Part shown: piece by piece, positions 37,399 through 45,704 of the stretch
Layout of the letters: the number at the start of each line of letters is the position of its first letter
How positions within the stretch are numbered: the stretch's first letter is position 1
Origin: Acidipila rosea
GTDB taxonomy: Bacteria > Acidobacteriota > Terriglobia > Terriglobales > Acidobacteriaceae
Direction: 5' to 3'
DNA: 64,000 nucleotides
Assembly (NCBI RefSeq): GCF_004339725.1
Contig: NZ_SMGK01000002.1
Coordinates: forward strand, 372,001 to 436,000
The notes under the pieces: generated by a model
The model's input: only the letters and a program-made list of their open reading frames with translations
The model's database searches: none
Told to the model about the DNA's origin: nothing
Position numbers and translations under genes: made by a program

Positions 37399-38775
37399 TC
37401 ACTTCCAACTCCAGTTCGGCATCGAACTGGAGCCGTTGTGAGTCAGAGCCTGCTGCTGCGTCCCATCGGCAAGCATCGTCCATAGATCTGAATGTCCGTT
37501 GCTCTCGCGCTGGAAGACAATGTGACGGCCATCCGGCGACCACGATGGGAAGTCGTTGCGTCCCGCATCATGCGTCAATTGAACCCAGCGGTGGCTGGCG
37601 ATGTCCATCACATAAATATCTTGCCCGCCGGGGGCGCCGGGGCCATATTTGCGATCCCAGGCAAAGGCGAGGAACTGGCCGTTCGGCGACCACGAAGGCG
37701 ATGTGGCATAGCCGCCATCCGTCAGACGCTGCACATTGGCGCCGTCGGAGTCCATTATGTAAATCTGCGGCAGACCCGTACGCCCGCTTACCCATGCAAT
37801 CTGGGAATTCGTCTTCGGATTCCATACCGGGGACACGTCGGGACCGCGGAAGGCAGTAATGCGACGCATGTTCCCGCCGCTTGCATCGCTGGTGTAGATC
37901 TCAGGATCGCCGCTCTTGTCCGAGGAGAAGGCTAGCTTTGCACCGTCGCTCGACCACGCGGGGGAAAGCGTCGTTCCGCCAGGAGAATTAAAGGCCACCA
38001 TGCGGCCGAGATCCATCGAATACATGCGGATCGACCATCCGCGCCTGCCGAGTGAAGCGAAGGCAAGTCGCGAATTGTCCGGTGAAATACGTGGGGAGAG
38101 AGAGATGGTTCCGAGATGAGTGATCTCGCGCGCGCCCTGCCCGTCATAGTCCATGACGGAGATTTCCTTGTTCCCGACACGGCCGGAAACGTAGTAGATC
38201 TTCGTCTCTGCGATGCCGTTTATCCCGCCGCCAAGGCGCGAGATAATCTCATCTGCAAAACGATGGGCAATCATCCGGGCACTGTCAGCCGTCGCATTAT
38301 CCGTGTATTGCTTGCCGAGGATCTGCGGGGACTGAGCATTCTTCGCGTCGAACAGCCAGCCGAAAACGGTGATCCGTCCGCTACTCACGCCGAGAGCGCC
38401 GAAGGCGACCATCTCGGCATTGGAGGGCGCAGCCGACCACTGAGAGAGATTGATCTCCTGCGGAGAGCCGGGCATCAGCGGAGGTGCCATGCTCTTGGAA
38501 ACCATGTCGAAGATACCGGCATTCGACAGGTCGTTGTAAAAGGTATTGTCGAAAACGGTCTTAAGGGGATCGGTCTGCGGATCAGTTGTCGTCGGTTTAA
38601 AACTTGCCGCCGCCAATCGGATGCGTTGAACCCCTAGATTGGTGCCCGTTTTCACCCAGTCCTGGGCATGGGAGATGCCCGATCCGGCGAGACTGAAGAG
38701 CAGAAGCGCGATGAAGAATCTGATTGAAAATAGCTTGGATTTCACTTGCCTGGAGGTCCTCAATACTTTGCTCAT
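37399..38775 (-). CDS. tolB: Tol-Pal system protein TolB
   Basis: 458-aa periplasmic protein. Signal peptide core FFIALLLFSLAGSGISHAQ. The N-terminal domain (~45-175) is followed by a six-bladed beta-propeller of repeated PxWSPDG-type blades: ISPDNSRLAFASLGRRGWSI, PAWSSDGAKLAFSSDKSGDP, SPSWSPNGQFLAFAW and FPSWSPDGRHIVFQRE. Acts between Pal and the TolA complex in outer-membrane stability and division. Nine bases separate it from the tonB/tolA-like gene upstream and 117 from pal downstream. Confidence 0.95.
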   Translation of the reverse strand: MSKVLRTSRQVKSKLFSIRFFIALLLFSLAGSGISHAQDWVKTGTNLGVQRIRLAAASFKPTTTDPQTDPLKTVFDNTFYNDLSNAGIFDMVSKSMAPPLMPGSPQEINLSQWSAAPSNAEMVAFGALGVSSGRITVFGWLFDAKNAQSPQILGKQYTDNATADSARMIAHRFADEIISRLGGGINGIAETKIYYVSGRVGNKEISVMDYDGQGAREITHLGTISLSPRISPDNSRLAFASLGRRGWSIRMYSMDLGRMVAFNSPGGTTLSPAWSSDGAKLAFSSDKSGDPEIYTSDASGGNMRRITAFRGPDVSPVWNPKTNSQIAWVSGRTGLPQIYIMDSDGANVQRLTDGGYATSPSWSPNGQFLAFAWDRKYGPGAPGGQDIYVMDIASHRWVQLTHDAGRNDFPSWSPDGRHIVFQRESNGHSDLWTMLADGTQQQALTHNGSSSMPNWSWK

Positions 38776-38783
38776 GGGCCCTG

Positions 38784-39605
38784 TTATCGATTCGGCTGAT
38801 CGTAGCTAAAAGTGTACTCCACACTCAGGTTACTGCCGTTATACTGCGGCGGCAGGGGACCAAAGGTGTCAACGCGCTGCACCGCGCGTACGGCGGAGGT
38901 GTCAAGCGTAGGCGAACCGCTTGACTGAGAGATACGAACATTGGTTGGCCTGCCATCCCGCCCGATGGTGAAGATCACCTTCGCAATGCGCCCGAAAGGA
39001 GTGCTCGGGCTGATCTCGTAACGGTACCAGCGGTCGTTGACAGTACGCGTGATCTGGGAGACATACCAGGGAAACCTCGACCCGAAATCGCCTCCCGTCA
39101 CGTTGACGGGATTGCTTGGGCTGGGATTGCCGGACATCGAATGTGGAATCTGCGTCGCAGGAGCCTCGCCATAGTTGGCATGGTGCTGCTGAGGCTGCAC
39201 CTGCGGATGCTTGGGCGGGGTCTGTGCGACCTTCTTCTGCTCTTTCTGCTTTGGCTTGGGCGGCTGCTTGACCGGAATAGGAATCGCCTTCGGTTCCGGC
39301 AACGGCGGCACCTTCGGCTCGGTATCAGCCGGAGCCGGGCTTGGCGTCTCGGTCGCCAGCACGTTCTGCGTCGGAGTCTGCTCCTGCGGAAGAGGCAGAG
39401 TCGGCGCCGAGCTTACCAGTGTTGCGGAGATGGCGCCCGGGATAGTCTGATTATTGCCCCACTCCGTGCCATGCATACGTTGCATCCACCACGTATAAAA
39501 CACGAGTGACCCTATCAGCCCTGCGTGCAGCAGGAATGAGCCCACAGGCGATGCCCCGAAGGAGCGCCGTTCGAGTTCCAGTGCTGCTGCTTCCCTGCCT
39601 GCCAT
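38784..39605 (-). CDS. TolA/TonB-like energy transducer
   Basis: 273-aa inner-membrane protein. One N-terminal transmembrane helix (~25-42, FLLHAGLIGSLVFYTWW) is followed by a Pro/Gln/Lys-rich periplasmic spacer (~80-155, VPPLPEPKAIPIPVKQPPKP). A C-terminal TonB/TolA-type domain (~175-270) holds RFPWYVSQITRTVNDRWYRY and ATIG-like VIFTIGRDGRPTNVRISQSS, then LDTSAVRAVQRVDTFGPLPP. Its place between tolR and tolB argues for the TolA role. The C-terminal domain is the TonB_C type, so a TonB assignment is the alternative. Confidence 0.85.
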   Translation of the reverse strand: MAGREAAALELERRSFGASPVGSFLLHAGLIGSLVFYTWWMQRMHGTEWGNNQTIPGAISATLVSSAPTLPLPQEQTPTQNVLATETPSPAPADTEPKVPPLPEPKAIPIPVKQPPKPKQKEQKKVAQTPPKHPQVQPQQHHANYGEAPATQIPHSMSGNPSPSNPVNVTGGDFGSRFPWYVSQITRTVNDRWYRYEISPSTPFGRIAKVIFTIGRDGRPTNVRISQSSGSPTLDTSAVRAVQRVDTFGPLPPQYNGSNLSVEYTFSYDQPNR

Positions 39606-39608
39606 GCT

Positions 39609-40049
39609 CTACTTTGCCGCCGGGCCGTTCTGAATCGGCTGGGTCACGATGCTGATATTGGTGATGCCTGCCTGCTTGACCGCATCCATGACCGAGGCGA
39701 AAGCGCCAAAAGGAACGCGCTCATCCGCCCGCAGATAGATGACCTGATGCGCGGGGTCTTTCGCATCCGGGCCCTGCTGCTGATGCAGGCTGGCGGGCAG
39801 GTCGGCGAGGTTGATAGGTTTATCGCCGAGGTAGACCGTCTGGTCACGCGCTATGGTGACCACCAGCCTCTGCTCCGTGATCTCCTTTACCGTCCGCGTC
39901 TTGGGCACAGCCACATCTATACCGGACTGCAGCACCGGGGCGGTGAGCATGAAGATGACCAGCAGCACCAGCACGACGTCAACCAGCGGGGTGATATTGA
40001 TCTCCGCCAGCGATGTCTGCGTGTGCCCTGCCCTACTGGTGAAGGCCAC
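39609..40049 (-). CDS. tolR: TolR/ExbD-family biopolymer transporter subunit
   Basis: 146-aa inner-membrane protein. One transmembrane helix (~20-43) contains the functional aspartate D24 in INITPLVDVVLVLLVIFM, the residue that relays protons in TolR/ExbD. The periplasmic domain (~60-140) has VTIARDQTVYLGDKPINLAD and YLRADERVPFGAFASVMDAV. Its start lies inside tolQ (17-bp overlap), so translation is coupled. Three bases separate it from the next gene. Confidence 0.92.
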   Translation of the reverse strand: MAFTSRAGHTQTSLAEINITPLVDVVLVLLVIFMLTAPVLQSGIDVAVPKTRTVKEITEQRLVVTIARDQTVYLGDKPINLADLPASLHQQQGPDAKDPAHQVIYLRADERVPFGAFASVMDAVKQAGITNISIVTQPIQNGPAAK

Positions 40050-40821
40050 GCGCTGCCTCCCGCTCCATCGGGTCCTGGTTAGGCTTGAGCGACAACTCTT
40101 CCATGCTGTTCAGCAGCTCGCGTGAAAAATCGTCCATGCGCGATCCAAACTCCCGGCAACGCGCCGTGAACTGGTTATAGGCGACGACCGCGGGCACTGC
40201 CACGATCAGGCCGGCAGCTGTAGTGATGAGCGCCTCAGAGACGCCCGGAGCCACTGCGCGGAGCGTAGCCGCGCCAGCCGTACCGAGCCCATGGAAGGCA
40301 TCGACGATGCCCATGATCGTGCCAAAAAGACCGATGAAGGGCGAGATAGCGCCGATGGTTGCCAGCCAGGTCAGCTTCTCTTCCATCACCGTCAGCGACT
40401 CGCTCGACGCGGTCTGCGCGGCGCGCTCAATGGCGATCACGTTCTTCGGTGGACCATAGCCTCCGGTCTGTCGCCGATACGTCTCATAGACTTCATCGAA
40501 GACGTTAACCAGGGGGCTTGGCTTGAACTGTTCGCTGACTGCAGCAATCTCCTGCAGGCGGCCTGCCTTGCGGAAGGCACGCAGGAACCGCTTGCTCTGC
40601 GCCGCAGCCCTGCGGAAGCTGGACCACTTGCCGAGAATGATCGACCAGGAGTAAAGGCTGGCAATCAGCAACAGCCCGAGCACAGCCATCGCCACGGGGC
40701 CGCTGTTGTGCAGCATTTCCACTATGGCGCTTCCCCCTGTGGGGCCGGAAGCGGCTGCTGCACCGGGGTCAACATCGGCCTGGAGCAGAAGGAATGAGAG
40801 TGCGCAAAAAATGTGTGTCAT
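40033..40821 (-). CDS. tolQ: TolQ (MotA/TolQ/ExbB proton channel family)
   Basis: 262-aa inner-membrane protein with three transmembrane helices: ~40-62 (VAMAVLGLLLIASLYSW), ~155-180 (LATIGAISPFIGLFGTIMGI) and ~195-220 (VSEALITTAAGLIVAVPAVV). The conserved channel segment PFIGLFGTIMGIVDAFHGLG is intact, and the third helix carries the usual TTAAGL threonines. Forms the proton-driven motor of Tol-Pal with TolR. First gene of the operon; the ATG has no clear ribosome-binding site, so the exact start is open. Confidence 0.92.
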   Translation of the reverse strand: MTHIFCALSFLLLQADVDPGAAAASGPTGGSAIVEMLHNSGPVAMAVLGLLLIASLYSWSIILGKWSSFRRAAAQSKRFLRAFRKAGRLQEIAAVSEQFKPSPLVNVFDEVYETYRRQTGGYGPPKNVIAIERAAQTASSESLTVMEEKLTWLATIGAISPFIGLFGTIMGIVDAFHGLGTAGAATLRAVAPGVSEALITTAAGLIVAVPAVVAYNQFTARCREFGSRMDDFSRELLNSMEELSLKPNQDPMEREAARGLHQ

Positions 40822-41004
40822 CGCGTCAGTATCAACGTTACCAGACGTCGGGCCCTGCCGCGAGGTTGCTTGAGGAGGTCAGAACCACAAATCTTACGTC
40901 TGCAAGAATCGCCGCGAGCGGGCTTCGTATCGGGCCGGTTTCGGCTGGTTCCATGGAAGGAACAACGCGTGTACTATTCGTATGTCTCAAAAAAGGTCGT
41001 GGGC
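40822..41004. other. Divergent promoter region, tolQ / GH42
   Basis: 183-bp gap that must hold both promoters. It contains a perfect 10-bp palindrome TTCCATGGAA at 40949-40958, ~50 bp before the GH42 ATG, a possible operator. No consensus -35/-10 pair stands out on either strand. The GH42 frame is open through the gap, but the signal peptide and spacing place its real start at 41005. Confidence 0.45.
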
Positions 41005-43131
41005 ATGAATCGTACGCAAAAGTTCGGGATAACCTTTTCTGCAATCATTCTTACGCTCCTTGGTTCGTCAGCCAATGGACAGGCAACGCAAGCGCCGAAT
41101 ATGCCGACCGTCCTCTACGGCACGGCTTATTACAACGAATACATGCCCTATGAACGACTCGATAAGGATGTCGCGCTGATGAAGGCGGCGGGCATCACCG
41201 TTGTGCGCATGGGCGAATCGACGTGGAGTCTCTGGGAGCCGGAGGACGGCCACTTCGAATACGCCTGGATGGATCGAGTGGTCGACGCCATGGGTAAGGC
41301 CGGTATCAAAGTCATTATGGGAACGCCCACGTACTCCATTCCTACATGGCTCTACCGGGAGCATCCTGAGGTGCTGGCCCGTCCTCTGGGCGGTGCGCCG
41401 GTCTTCTACGGCATGCGGCAGAACATGGACACCTCGAGTCCCACCTTCCGCTTTTATGCGCAGCGGGTCATCACAAACATGGTCTCGCATTACCGCAATA
41501 ATCCAACGGTGATTGGCTGGCAGATCGATAACGAGACAACCGCCAACGGCGCTTCTAATCCCGATGTTTTTGCGGGCTTCGTCAATCATCTCAAGCAGAA
41601 ATTCGGCACGACCGATGCGCTGAACAAGGCCTGGTTTCTCAACTACTGGGGCGAGGACGTGAATGGCTGGCAGAATATGCCGTCGCCTGACAGCGCCACC
41701 AGCACCAGCTACAAGTTGGAATGGTCACGTTGGCAGCAGATGGAGACGACCGACTACCTCGCCTGGCAGGCTGCCCTGGTAAGAAAGAATCGCGGTCCCA
41801 ACCAATTCGTCACTCAGGACTTCGGCAGTGTCATGAAGACAAGCGTGAATGAGGAAGAGGTAGCCAAGTCTCTCGACATCGTGGCGAACAATGTCTATCA
41901 CGGCACGCAGGACCACATGGATGGCGCGTGGCAGGCCGTGGAGGGCGACTTCTCTCGATCACTGAAGCACGCAAACTTCCTCATCACGGAGACGAACGCG
42001 CAGACTCTCGGCTGGGACTCGGCAGGTCAATTCCCGCCCTATGACGGACAGATGCGCCTGGATGTTTATACCGAACTGTCGAGCGGCGCGAACATGGTTG
42101 AGTATTGGCACTGGCATTCAATCCACGCCGGTCAGGAGACATATTGGAAAGGGGTTCTCAGCCACGACCTCGAACCGAATCGCGCCTATGCCGAAGTATC
42201 GAAGACCGCGCACGAACTGCAGAAGATAGGGCCTCAACTGGTTGACCTTAAGATCAAAAACCAGGTGGCCATCCTCTATAGTGTGGACTCGTCGAACGCG
42301 CTCAACTTCATGCCCATCGTTCGCACGCCCTCCAATGGTTGGACACCAGGGAAGGCGGCAGGCACCTATAACACGCTCGTCACGCAACTGCACCGCGCAC
42401 TCTACATGGACAACATCGGGTCAGACTTTGTCTTTCCTGACACAAAAGACTTCTCTCAGTACAAGCTGTTGATCGTGCCGGCACTTTACATCTCGGACGA
42501 TGCGCTGCTGCAGCGCATTTCAGATTATGTAAAAAATGGCGGCCATGTGCTGATGACCTTCAAGAGCGGATTCGCAAACATGAATTCAGCCGTACGCTGG
42601 GAGCGTGCGCCCGGCCCCTTGCGCGAGGCTGCAGGGTTCAACTATCAGGAGTTCTCGAACCTCGAAAAGCCACTGGCGTTGAAGGGTGATCCCTTCCATG
42701 CAGGCAGTGAAAACCAAGTAAAGGTATGGGCAGAGTTTCTGCAGCTCGAACACGCGAAGGCGCTCGCCTACTATGACCATCCCTTCTTCGGACAATGGCC
42801 TGCCATCACTCGCAACCAGTTTGGAGGCGGCAGCCTGACTTATGAGGGCACGATGCTCTCAGATGAGCTCCAGCAGCAGGTAGTCACGGATTCGCTCCAC
42901 GACGCAGGCATCGCTGTCGATCAGGACGCGGCGACTTCTCCCGTGAGGATCAAGAGCGGCACGAACCGCTCCGGCAAGCTTCTCCACTACTACCTGAACT
43001 ACTCAAGCGCACCGCAGCAGGTTGTCTATCATTTCGCAGCCGGACATGACCTGCTGACTTCGCAGCAGGTTTCCTCTGCTGCCACATTGAAGCTGGAGCC
43101 GTGGGGACTCGCTATCGTGGAGGAGGAGTAG
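41005..43131 (+). CDS. Secreted GH42 beta-galactosidase
   Basis: 708-aa glycoside hydrolase family 42 enzyme with a signal peptide (FGITFSAIILTLLGSSANGQ), which fixes the ATG at MNRTQKF; AAAGG lies upstream. Domain A is the TIM barrel (~35-400) beginning with LYGTAYYNEYMPYERLDKDV. The acid/base is E177 in WQIDNETT and the nucleophile is E329 in LITETNAQ. Domain B (~405-620) is the trimerisation, glutamine-amidotransferase-like fold (LLIVPALYISDDALLQRISD), and domain C is a small C-terminal beta sandwich. Hydrolyses terminal beta-galactosides, probably from plant galactans, outside the cytoplasm; GH42 enzymes are more often intracellular, so secretion is notable. Confidence 0.93.
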   Translation: MNRTQKFGITFSAIILTLLGSSANGQATQAPNMPTVLYGTAYYNEYMPYERLDKDVALMKAAGITVVRMGESTWSLWEPEDGHFEYAWMDRVVDAMGKAGIKVIMGTPTYSIPTWLYREHPEVLARPLGGAPVFYGMRQNMDTSSPTFRFYAQRVITNMVSHYRNNPTVIGWQIDNETTANGASNPDVFAGFVNHLKQKFGTTDALNKAWFLNYWGEDVNGWQNMPSPDSATSTSYKLEWSRWQQMETTDYLAWQAALVRKNRGPNQFVTQDFGSVMKTSVNEEEVAKSLDIVANNVYHGTQDHMDGAWQAVEGDFSRSLKHANFLITETNAQTLGWDSAGQFPPYDGQMRLDVYTELSSGANMVEYWHWHSIHAGQETYWKGVLSHDLEPNRAYAEVSKTAHELQKIGPQLVDLKIKNQVAILYSVDSSNALNFMPIVRTPSNGWTPGKAAGTYNTLVTQLHRALYMDNIGSDFVFPDTKDFSQYKLLIVPALYISDDALLQRISDYVKNGGHVLMTFKSGFANMNSAVRWERAPGPLREAAGFNYQEFSNLEKPLALKGDPFHAGSENQVKVWAEFLQLEHAKALAYYDHPFFGQWPAITRNQFGGGSLTYEGTMLSDELQQQVVTDSLHDAGIAVDQDAATSPVRIKSGTNRSGKLLHYYLNYSSAPQQVVYHFAAGHDLLTSQQVSSAATLKLEPWGLAIVEEE

Positions 43132-43140
43132 CCAGGCGCC

Positions 43141-43836
43141 TCAGCTCTTGCGTACCGTTCGCCGCTCGATGCGCTTCTCATAGCTTGCGCCCTGAAAGAT
43201 GCGCTTGACGTAGATCCCCGGCGTAACAATCTGATCCGGGTCAAGCTGGCCCGGATCGACCAGTTCTTCAACCTCCGCAATGGTGATGCGCGCTGCGGTT
43301 GCCATCATTGGATTGAAGTTGCGCGCAGTCTTGCGGTAGACAAGGTTGCCGGCAGTATCACCCTTCCACGCCTTGATCAAAGCGAAATCCGCCCGGAGCC
43401 AGCGCTCCATTAGGTAAGGCTTGCCGTCAAATTCGCGCGTTTCTTTGCCCTCTGCGACGAGCGTGCCGACGCCGGCCGGCGTATAAAACGCGGGTATGCC
43501 CGCTCCCCCGGCGCGGATCCTTTCCGCAAGCGTGCCTTGCGGCACAAGCGTCAGATTCAGTTCTCCGCGGATGACCTTTTCTTCGAGCAGCTTATTTTCG
43601 CCCACATAGCTGCCGATGTGCGACGCGATCATTCCCGCCTCCAGCATCAGTCCCATCCCTGCGCCATCGATGCCCATGTTGTTGCTGATGGTATGCAGGC
43701 CAGTCACGCGGCGACGCACAAGTGCGTGAATCAGATTTTCAGGAATCCCGCAGAGGCCAAAGCCTCCGAGCATGATCGTAGCGCCGTCTTGTATATCAGC
43801 GACCGCGTCATCGGCGTTTTTCACTACTTTGTTCAA
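43141..43836 (-). CDS. scoA: 3-oxoacid CoA-transferase subunit A (orphan)
   Basis: 231-aa alpha subunit of a SCOT-type CoA-transferase (succinyl-CoA:3-ketoacid). The signature GGFGLCGIPENLIHALV lies at ~24-40, and SNNMGIDGAGMGLMLEAGMI and NLTLVPQGTLAERIRAGGAG are also typical. The start is TTG with GAGGG six bases upstream. The catalytic glutamate of these enzymes resides in the B subunit, which is normally encoded immediately downstream; here that space is occupied by the convergent GH42 gene nine bases away. Subunit B must be encoded elsewhere for activity. Functions in ketone-body or short-chain acyl-CoA metabolism. Confidence 0.92.
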   Translation of the reverse strand: MNKVVKNADDAVADIQDGATIMLGGFGLCGIPENLIHALVRRRVTGLHTISNNMGIDGAGMGLMLEAGMIASHIGSYVGENKLLEEKVIRGELNLTLVPQGTLAERIRAGGAGIPAFYTPAGVGTLVAEGKETREFDGKPYLMERWLRADFALIKAWKGDTAGNLVYRKTARNFNPMMATAARITIAEVEELVDPGQLDPDQIVTPGIYVKRIFQGASYEKRIERRTVRKS

Positions 43837-44037
43837 GCTGTCCCTCGTCTTGCATAAATGTCGCTACTCACTTTACCCGCCCGTCTGTTCATGCGCCAGT
43901 CCACTTCGACGATATGCATGCCTTCGCGCCCAAGGCTATGAGAAATACGGCGGCCGTAAATCTCCTGCGCCAGAGAACAACCTAGCAGATGGAAATACGT
44001 CTCATTATTGGTAGGAAAAATAAGGAGCACTGCTCAA

Positions 44038-44616
44038 ATGAAACGATCCTTCAAAGTGGCCGCTGTAACAGTAGCGGCGTTTCTTCTCATGGTTCTTCCT
44101 CTTGCTAAGGCCCATGCCGATGACATCAAAACCGACTACGACCACCACGCCAACTTTCAGAGTTACAACACATTCTCCTTCGGCAAGATCGACGCCAAAA
44201 GCCCCTTCGATGCGGGTCGCATTAAGCGCGCCGTGACCACTCTGCTCCAGCAGCGCGGCTGGCGCGAAGTGCCAACGGGTGGACAGGCAACGGTCTTCGC
44301 GACGCAAAATGTCCACAACGAAAAAGAAGCCGAGACCATGTATGACGGCATGGGCGGCGGCTGGGGCATGGGCTGGGGCTGGGGCGGCTGGGGCATGGGA
44401 CCGGGCGGCGGCATGGGTGAGGCGACGACCTCAACCGTCAATCAGAGAGTCGATCACCTGATGGTTGATATGTTTGACAGCAGTTCAAAGAAGCTGCTCT
44501 GGCGCGGTGTAGCTACTGGTGACATCTCCAATAACTCCAAGAAGAATAAAAAGAGCCTTTACGGAGACATTCACAAGATGTTTGATAAATTCCCCGTAAA
44601 ACCCCAGAAGTCATAG
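44038..44616 (+). CDS. Secreted DUF4136 domain protein
   Basis: 192-aa exported protein. AAGGAG lies before the ATG of MKRSFKV and the signal peptide core is VAAFLLMVLPLAKAHA. The DUF4136 pattern follows: KTDYDHHANFQSYNTFSFGK at the mature N terminus, then AGRIKRAVTTLLQQRGWREV and a conserved strand KKLLWRGVATGDIS. Between them is a Gly/Met/Trp-rich loop (~105-135). DUF4136 proteins are envelope or lipoprotein-like with unknown function; this one lacks a lipobox cysteine. Followed by a very strong terminator. Confidence 0.82.
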   Translation: MKRSFKVAAVTVAAFLLMVLPLAKAHADDIKTDYDHHANFQSYNTFSFGKIDAKSPFDAGRIKRAVTTLLQQRGWREVPTGGQATVFATQNVHNEKEAETMYDGMGGGWGMGWGWGGWGMGPGGGMGEATTSTVNQRVDHLMVDMFDSSSKKLLWRGVATGDISNNSKKNKKSLYGDIHKMFDKFPVKPQKS

Positions 44617-44634
44617 GCTCGAGATAGTGGTTCG

Positions 44635-44682
44635 AAAATCCCTCTTTAACTTGATCCCATGGTCGAGTTAAAGAGGGATTTT
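44635..44682 (+). terminator. Strong intrinsic terminator
   Basis: A perfect 17-bp stem pairs AAAATCCCTCTTTAACT with AGTTAAAGAGGGATTTT around a 14-base loop, continuing into TTTTT, 18 bases after the DUF4136 stop. The A-rich 5' arm means it should also work for minus-strand transcription. This is the clearest terminator in the window. Confidence 0.92.
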
Positions 44683-44695
44683 TCTTGAGAGTGCC

Positions 44696-44733
44696 GTTTG
44701 CCATATATCGAAGGGACAGTCCCTCGGGCAAAC
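44696..44733. repeat. REP-like nested palindrome
   Basis: Outer arms GTTTGCC and GGCAAAC enclose an inner palindrome AGGGAC A GTCCCT. The GGGACAGTCCC core resembles REP elements mobilised by REP-associated tyrosine transposases in other bacteria. It lies between a terminator and the TauE gene. Only one copy is evident in this window, so repeat status is inference. Confidence 0.4.
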
Positions 44734-44782
44734 CATTGTGACTTAGAATGAAAGGATAACCTAGGAAACCCAGCATTCATTC

Positions 44783-45547
44783 ATGTCAGTCACGCCCCTC
44801 CTAAACCTGCTCGATTCAACCACCCTGCACGTGCTGCTGGTTGTGTTTCTGGCTACGATGATCCGTTCGGCTTTTGGGTTTGGAGAGGCACTCATCGCCG
44901 TGCCGCTGCTGGCTTTTTTTATTCCGCTAAGGGTAGCGGCGCCTCTGGCCGTGCTGCTCTCGATCACGGTTGCGGGCGTAGTCGTCGCTCAGGACTGGCG
45001 CAAGATTCACCTGCGGAGTGCAGGATGGCTGGTCTCTTCCACCCTGCTTGGGCTCCCGCTTGGCCTGCTGCTGCTCACGGGCGGCCACCAGAAAGCGGTC
45101 AAGATCTGCCTGGCAGTGCTGCTCTTTTCCTTCGCGGCTTACTCTCTCATCGGACGCGCGCCCTTCACCCTCACCCACGACAGCCGAGGATGGCTCTTCG
45201 GCTGCGGATTCCTCGCCGGCGTCCTGGGAGGAGCCTATGGCATGAACGGACCGCCGCTGGTCATCTATGGCACCATGCGCCGCTGGTCTGCTCAACAGTT
45301 TCGCGCCACATTGCAGGGTTACTTCCTGCCTGCAAGCATCCTGGGCTTATGCGGCTTCTGGGTTTCAGGGCTCTGGGTACCGGCTGTTACCCACTATTAT
45401 CTGCTTTCGATCCCCGTGGCATTGCCGGCGATCTTCGCCGGAAGAGCCATCAATCACCGTCTGCATGGGGACGCTTTCATGAAGTACGTCTATCTCGGGC
45501 TGGCGGGGATCGCCGTAAGCTTATTTATCCAGACACTCCGAGGATGA
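44783..45547 (+). CDS. TauE/SafE-family anion (sulfite/organosulfur) exporter
   Basis: 254-aa polytopic membrane protein with about eight hydrophobic helices in two halves, each with the family signature: MIRSAFGFGEALIAVPLLAF near the N terminus and FLAGVLGGAYGMNGPPLVIY in the second half. TauE/SafE proteins export sulfite, sulfoacetate or related anions. No sulfur-metabolism genes flank it, so the substrate cannot be named. A single gene with its own upstream region, separated from the previous transcript by a terminator. Confidence 0.88.
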   Translation: MSVTPLLNLLDSTTLHVLLVVFLATMIRSAFGFGEALIAVPLLAFFIPLRVAAPLAVLLSITVAGVVVAQDWRKIHLRSAGWLVSSTLLGLPLGLLLLTGGHQKAVKICLAVLLFSFAAYSLIGRAPFTLTHDSRGWLFGCGFLAGVLGGAYGMNGPPLVIYGTMRRWSAQQFRATLQGYFLPASILGLCGFWVSGLWVPAVTHYYLLSIPVALPAIFAGRAINHRLHGDAFMKYVYLGLAGIAVSLFIQTLRG

Positions 45548-45704
45548 GGTCTGCTGCATCCAAGCCCTGAAAGACTCTGCCTCTGGTTCGTCTTGATCCC
45601 GTCATGCGGCTCGGAACTTTTTATATATCCAAGCCCCCGGTTGCAGTAGGATGGCAGCTTGTATAGCTGCTTGAACCATAATTCGCCCCTGAAGGAGCAT
45701 CTGC

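Noticed and set aside
43833-44030. 65-codon minus-strand frame ending in a TTGA overlap with the CoA-transferase gene
   Set aside because: The coupling geometry is suggestive, but the GTG start lacks a ribosome-binding site and lies over the ribosome-binding region of the divergent DUF4136 gene; the composition looks random.
44625-44645. GGTTCGAAAATCC resembling a tRNA T-arm
   Set aside because: The flanking bases do not form the T stem or an acceptor stem, and the sequence is part of the terminator arm.
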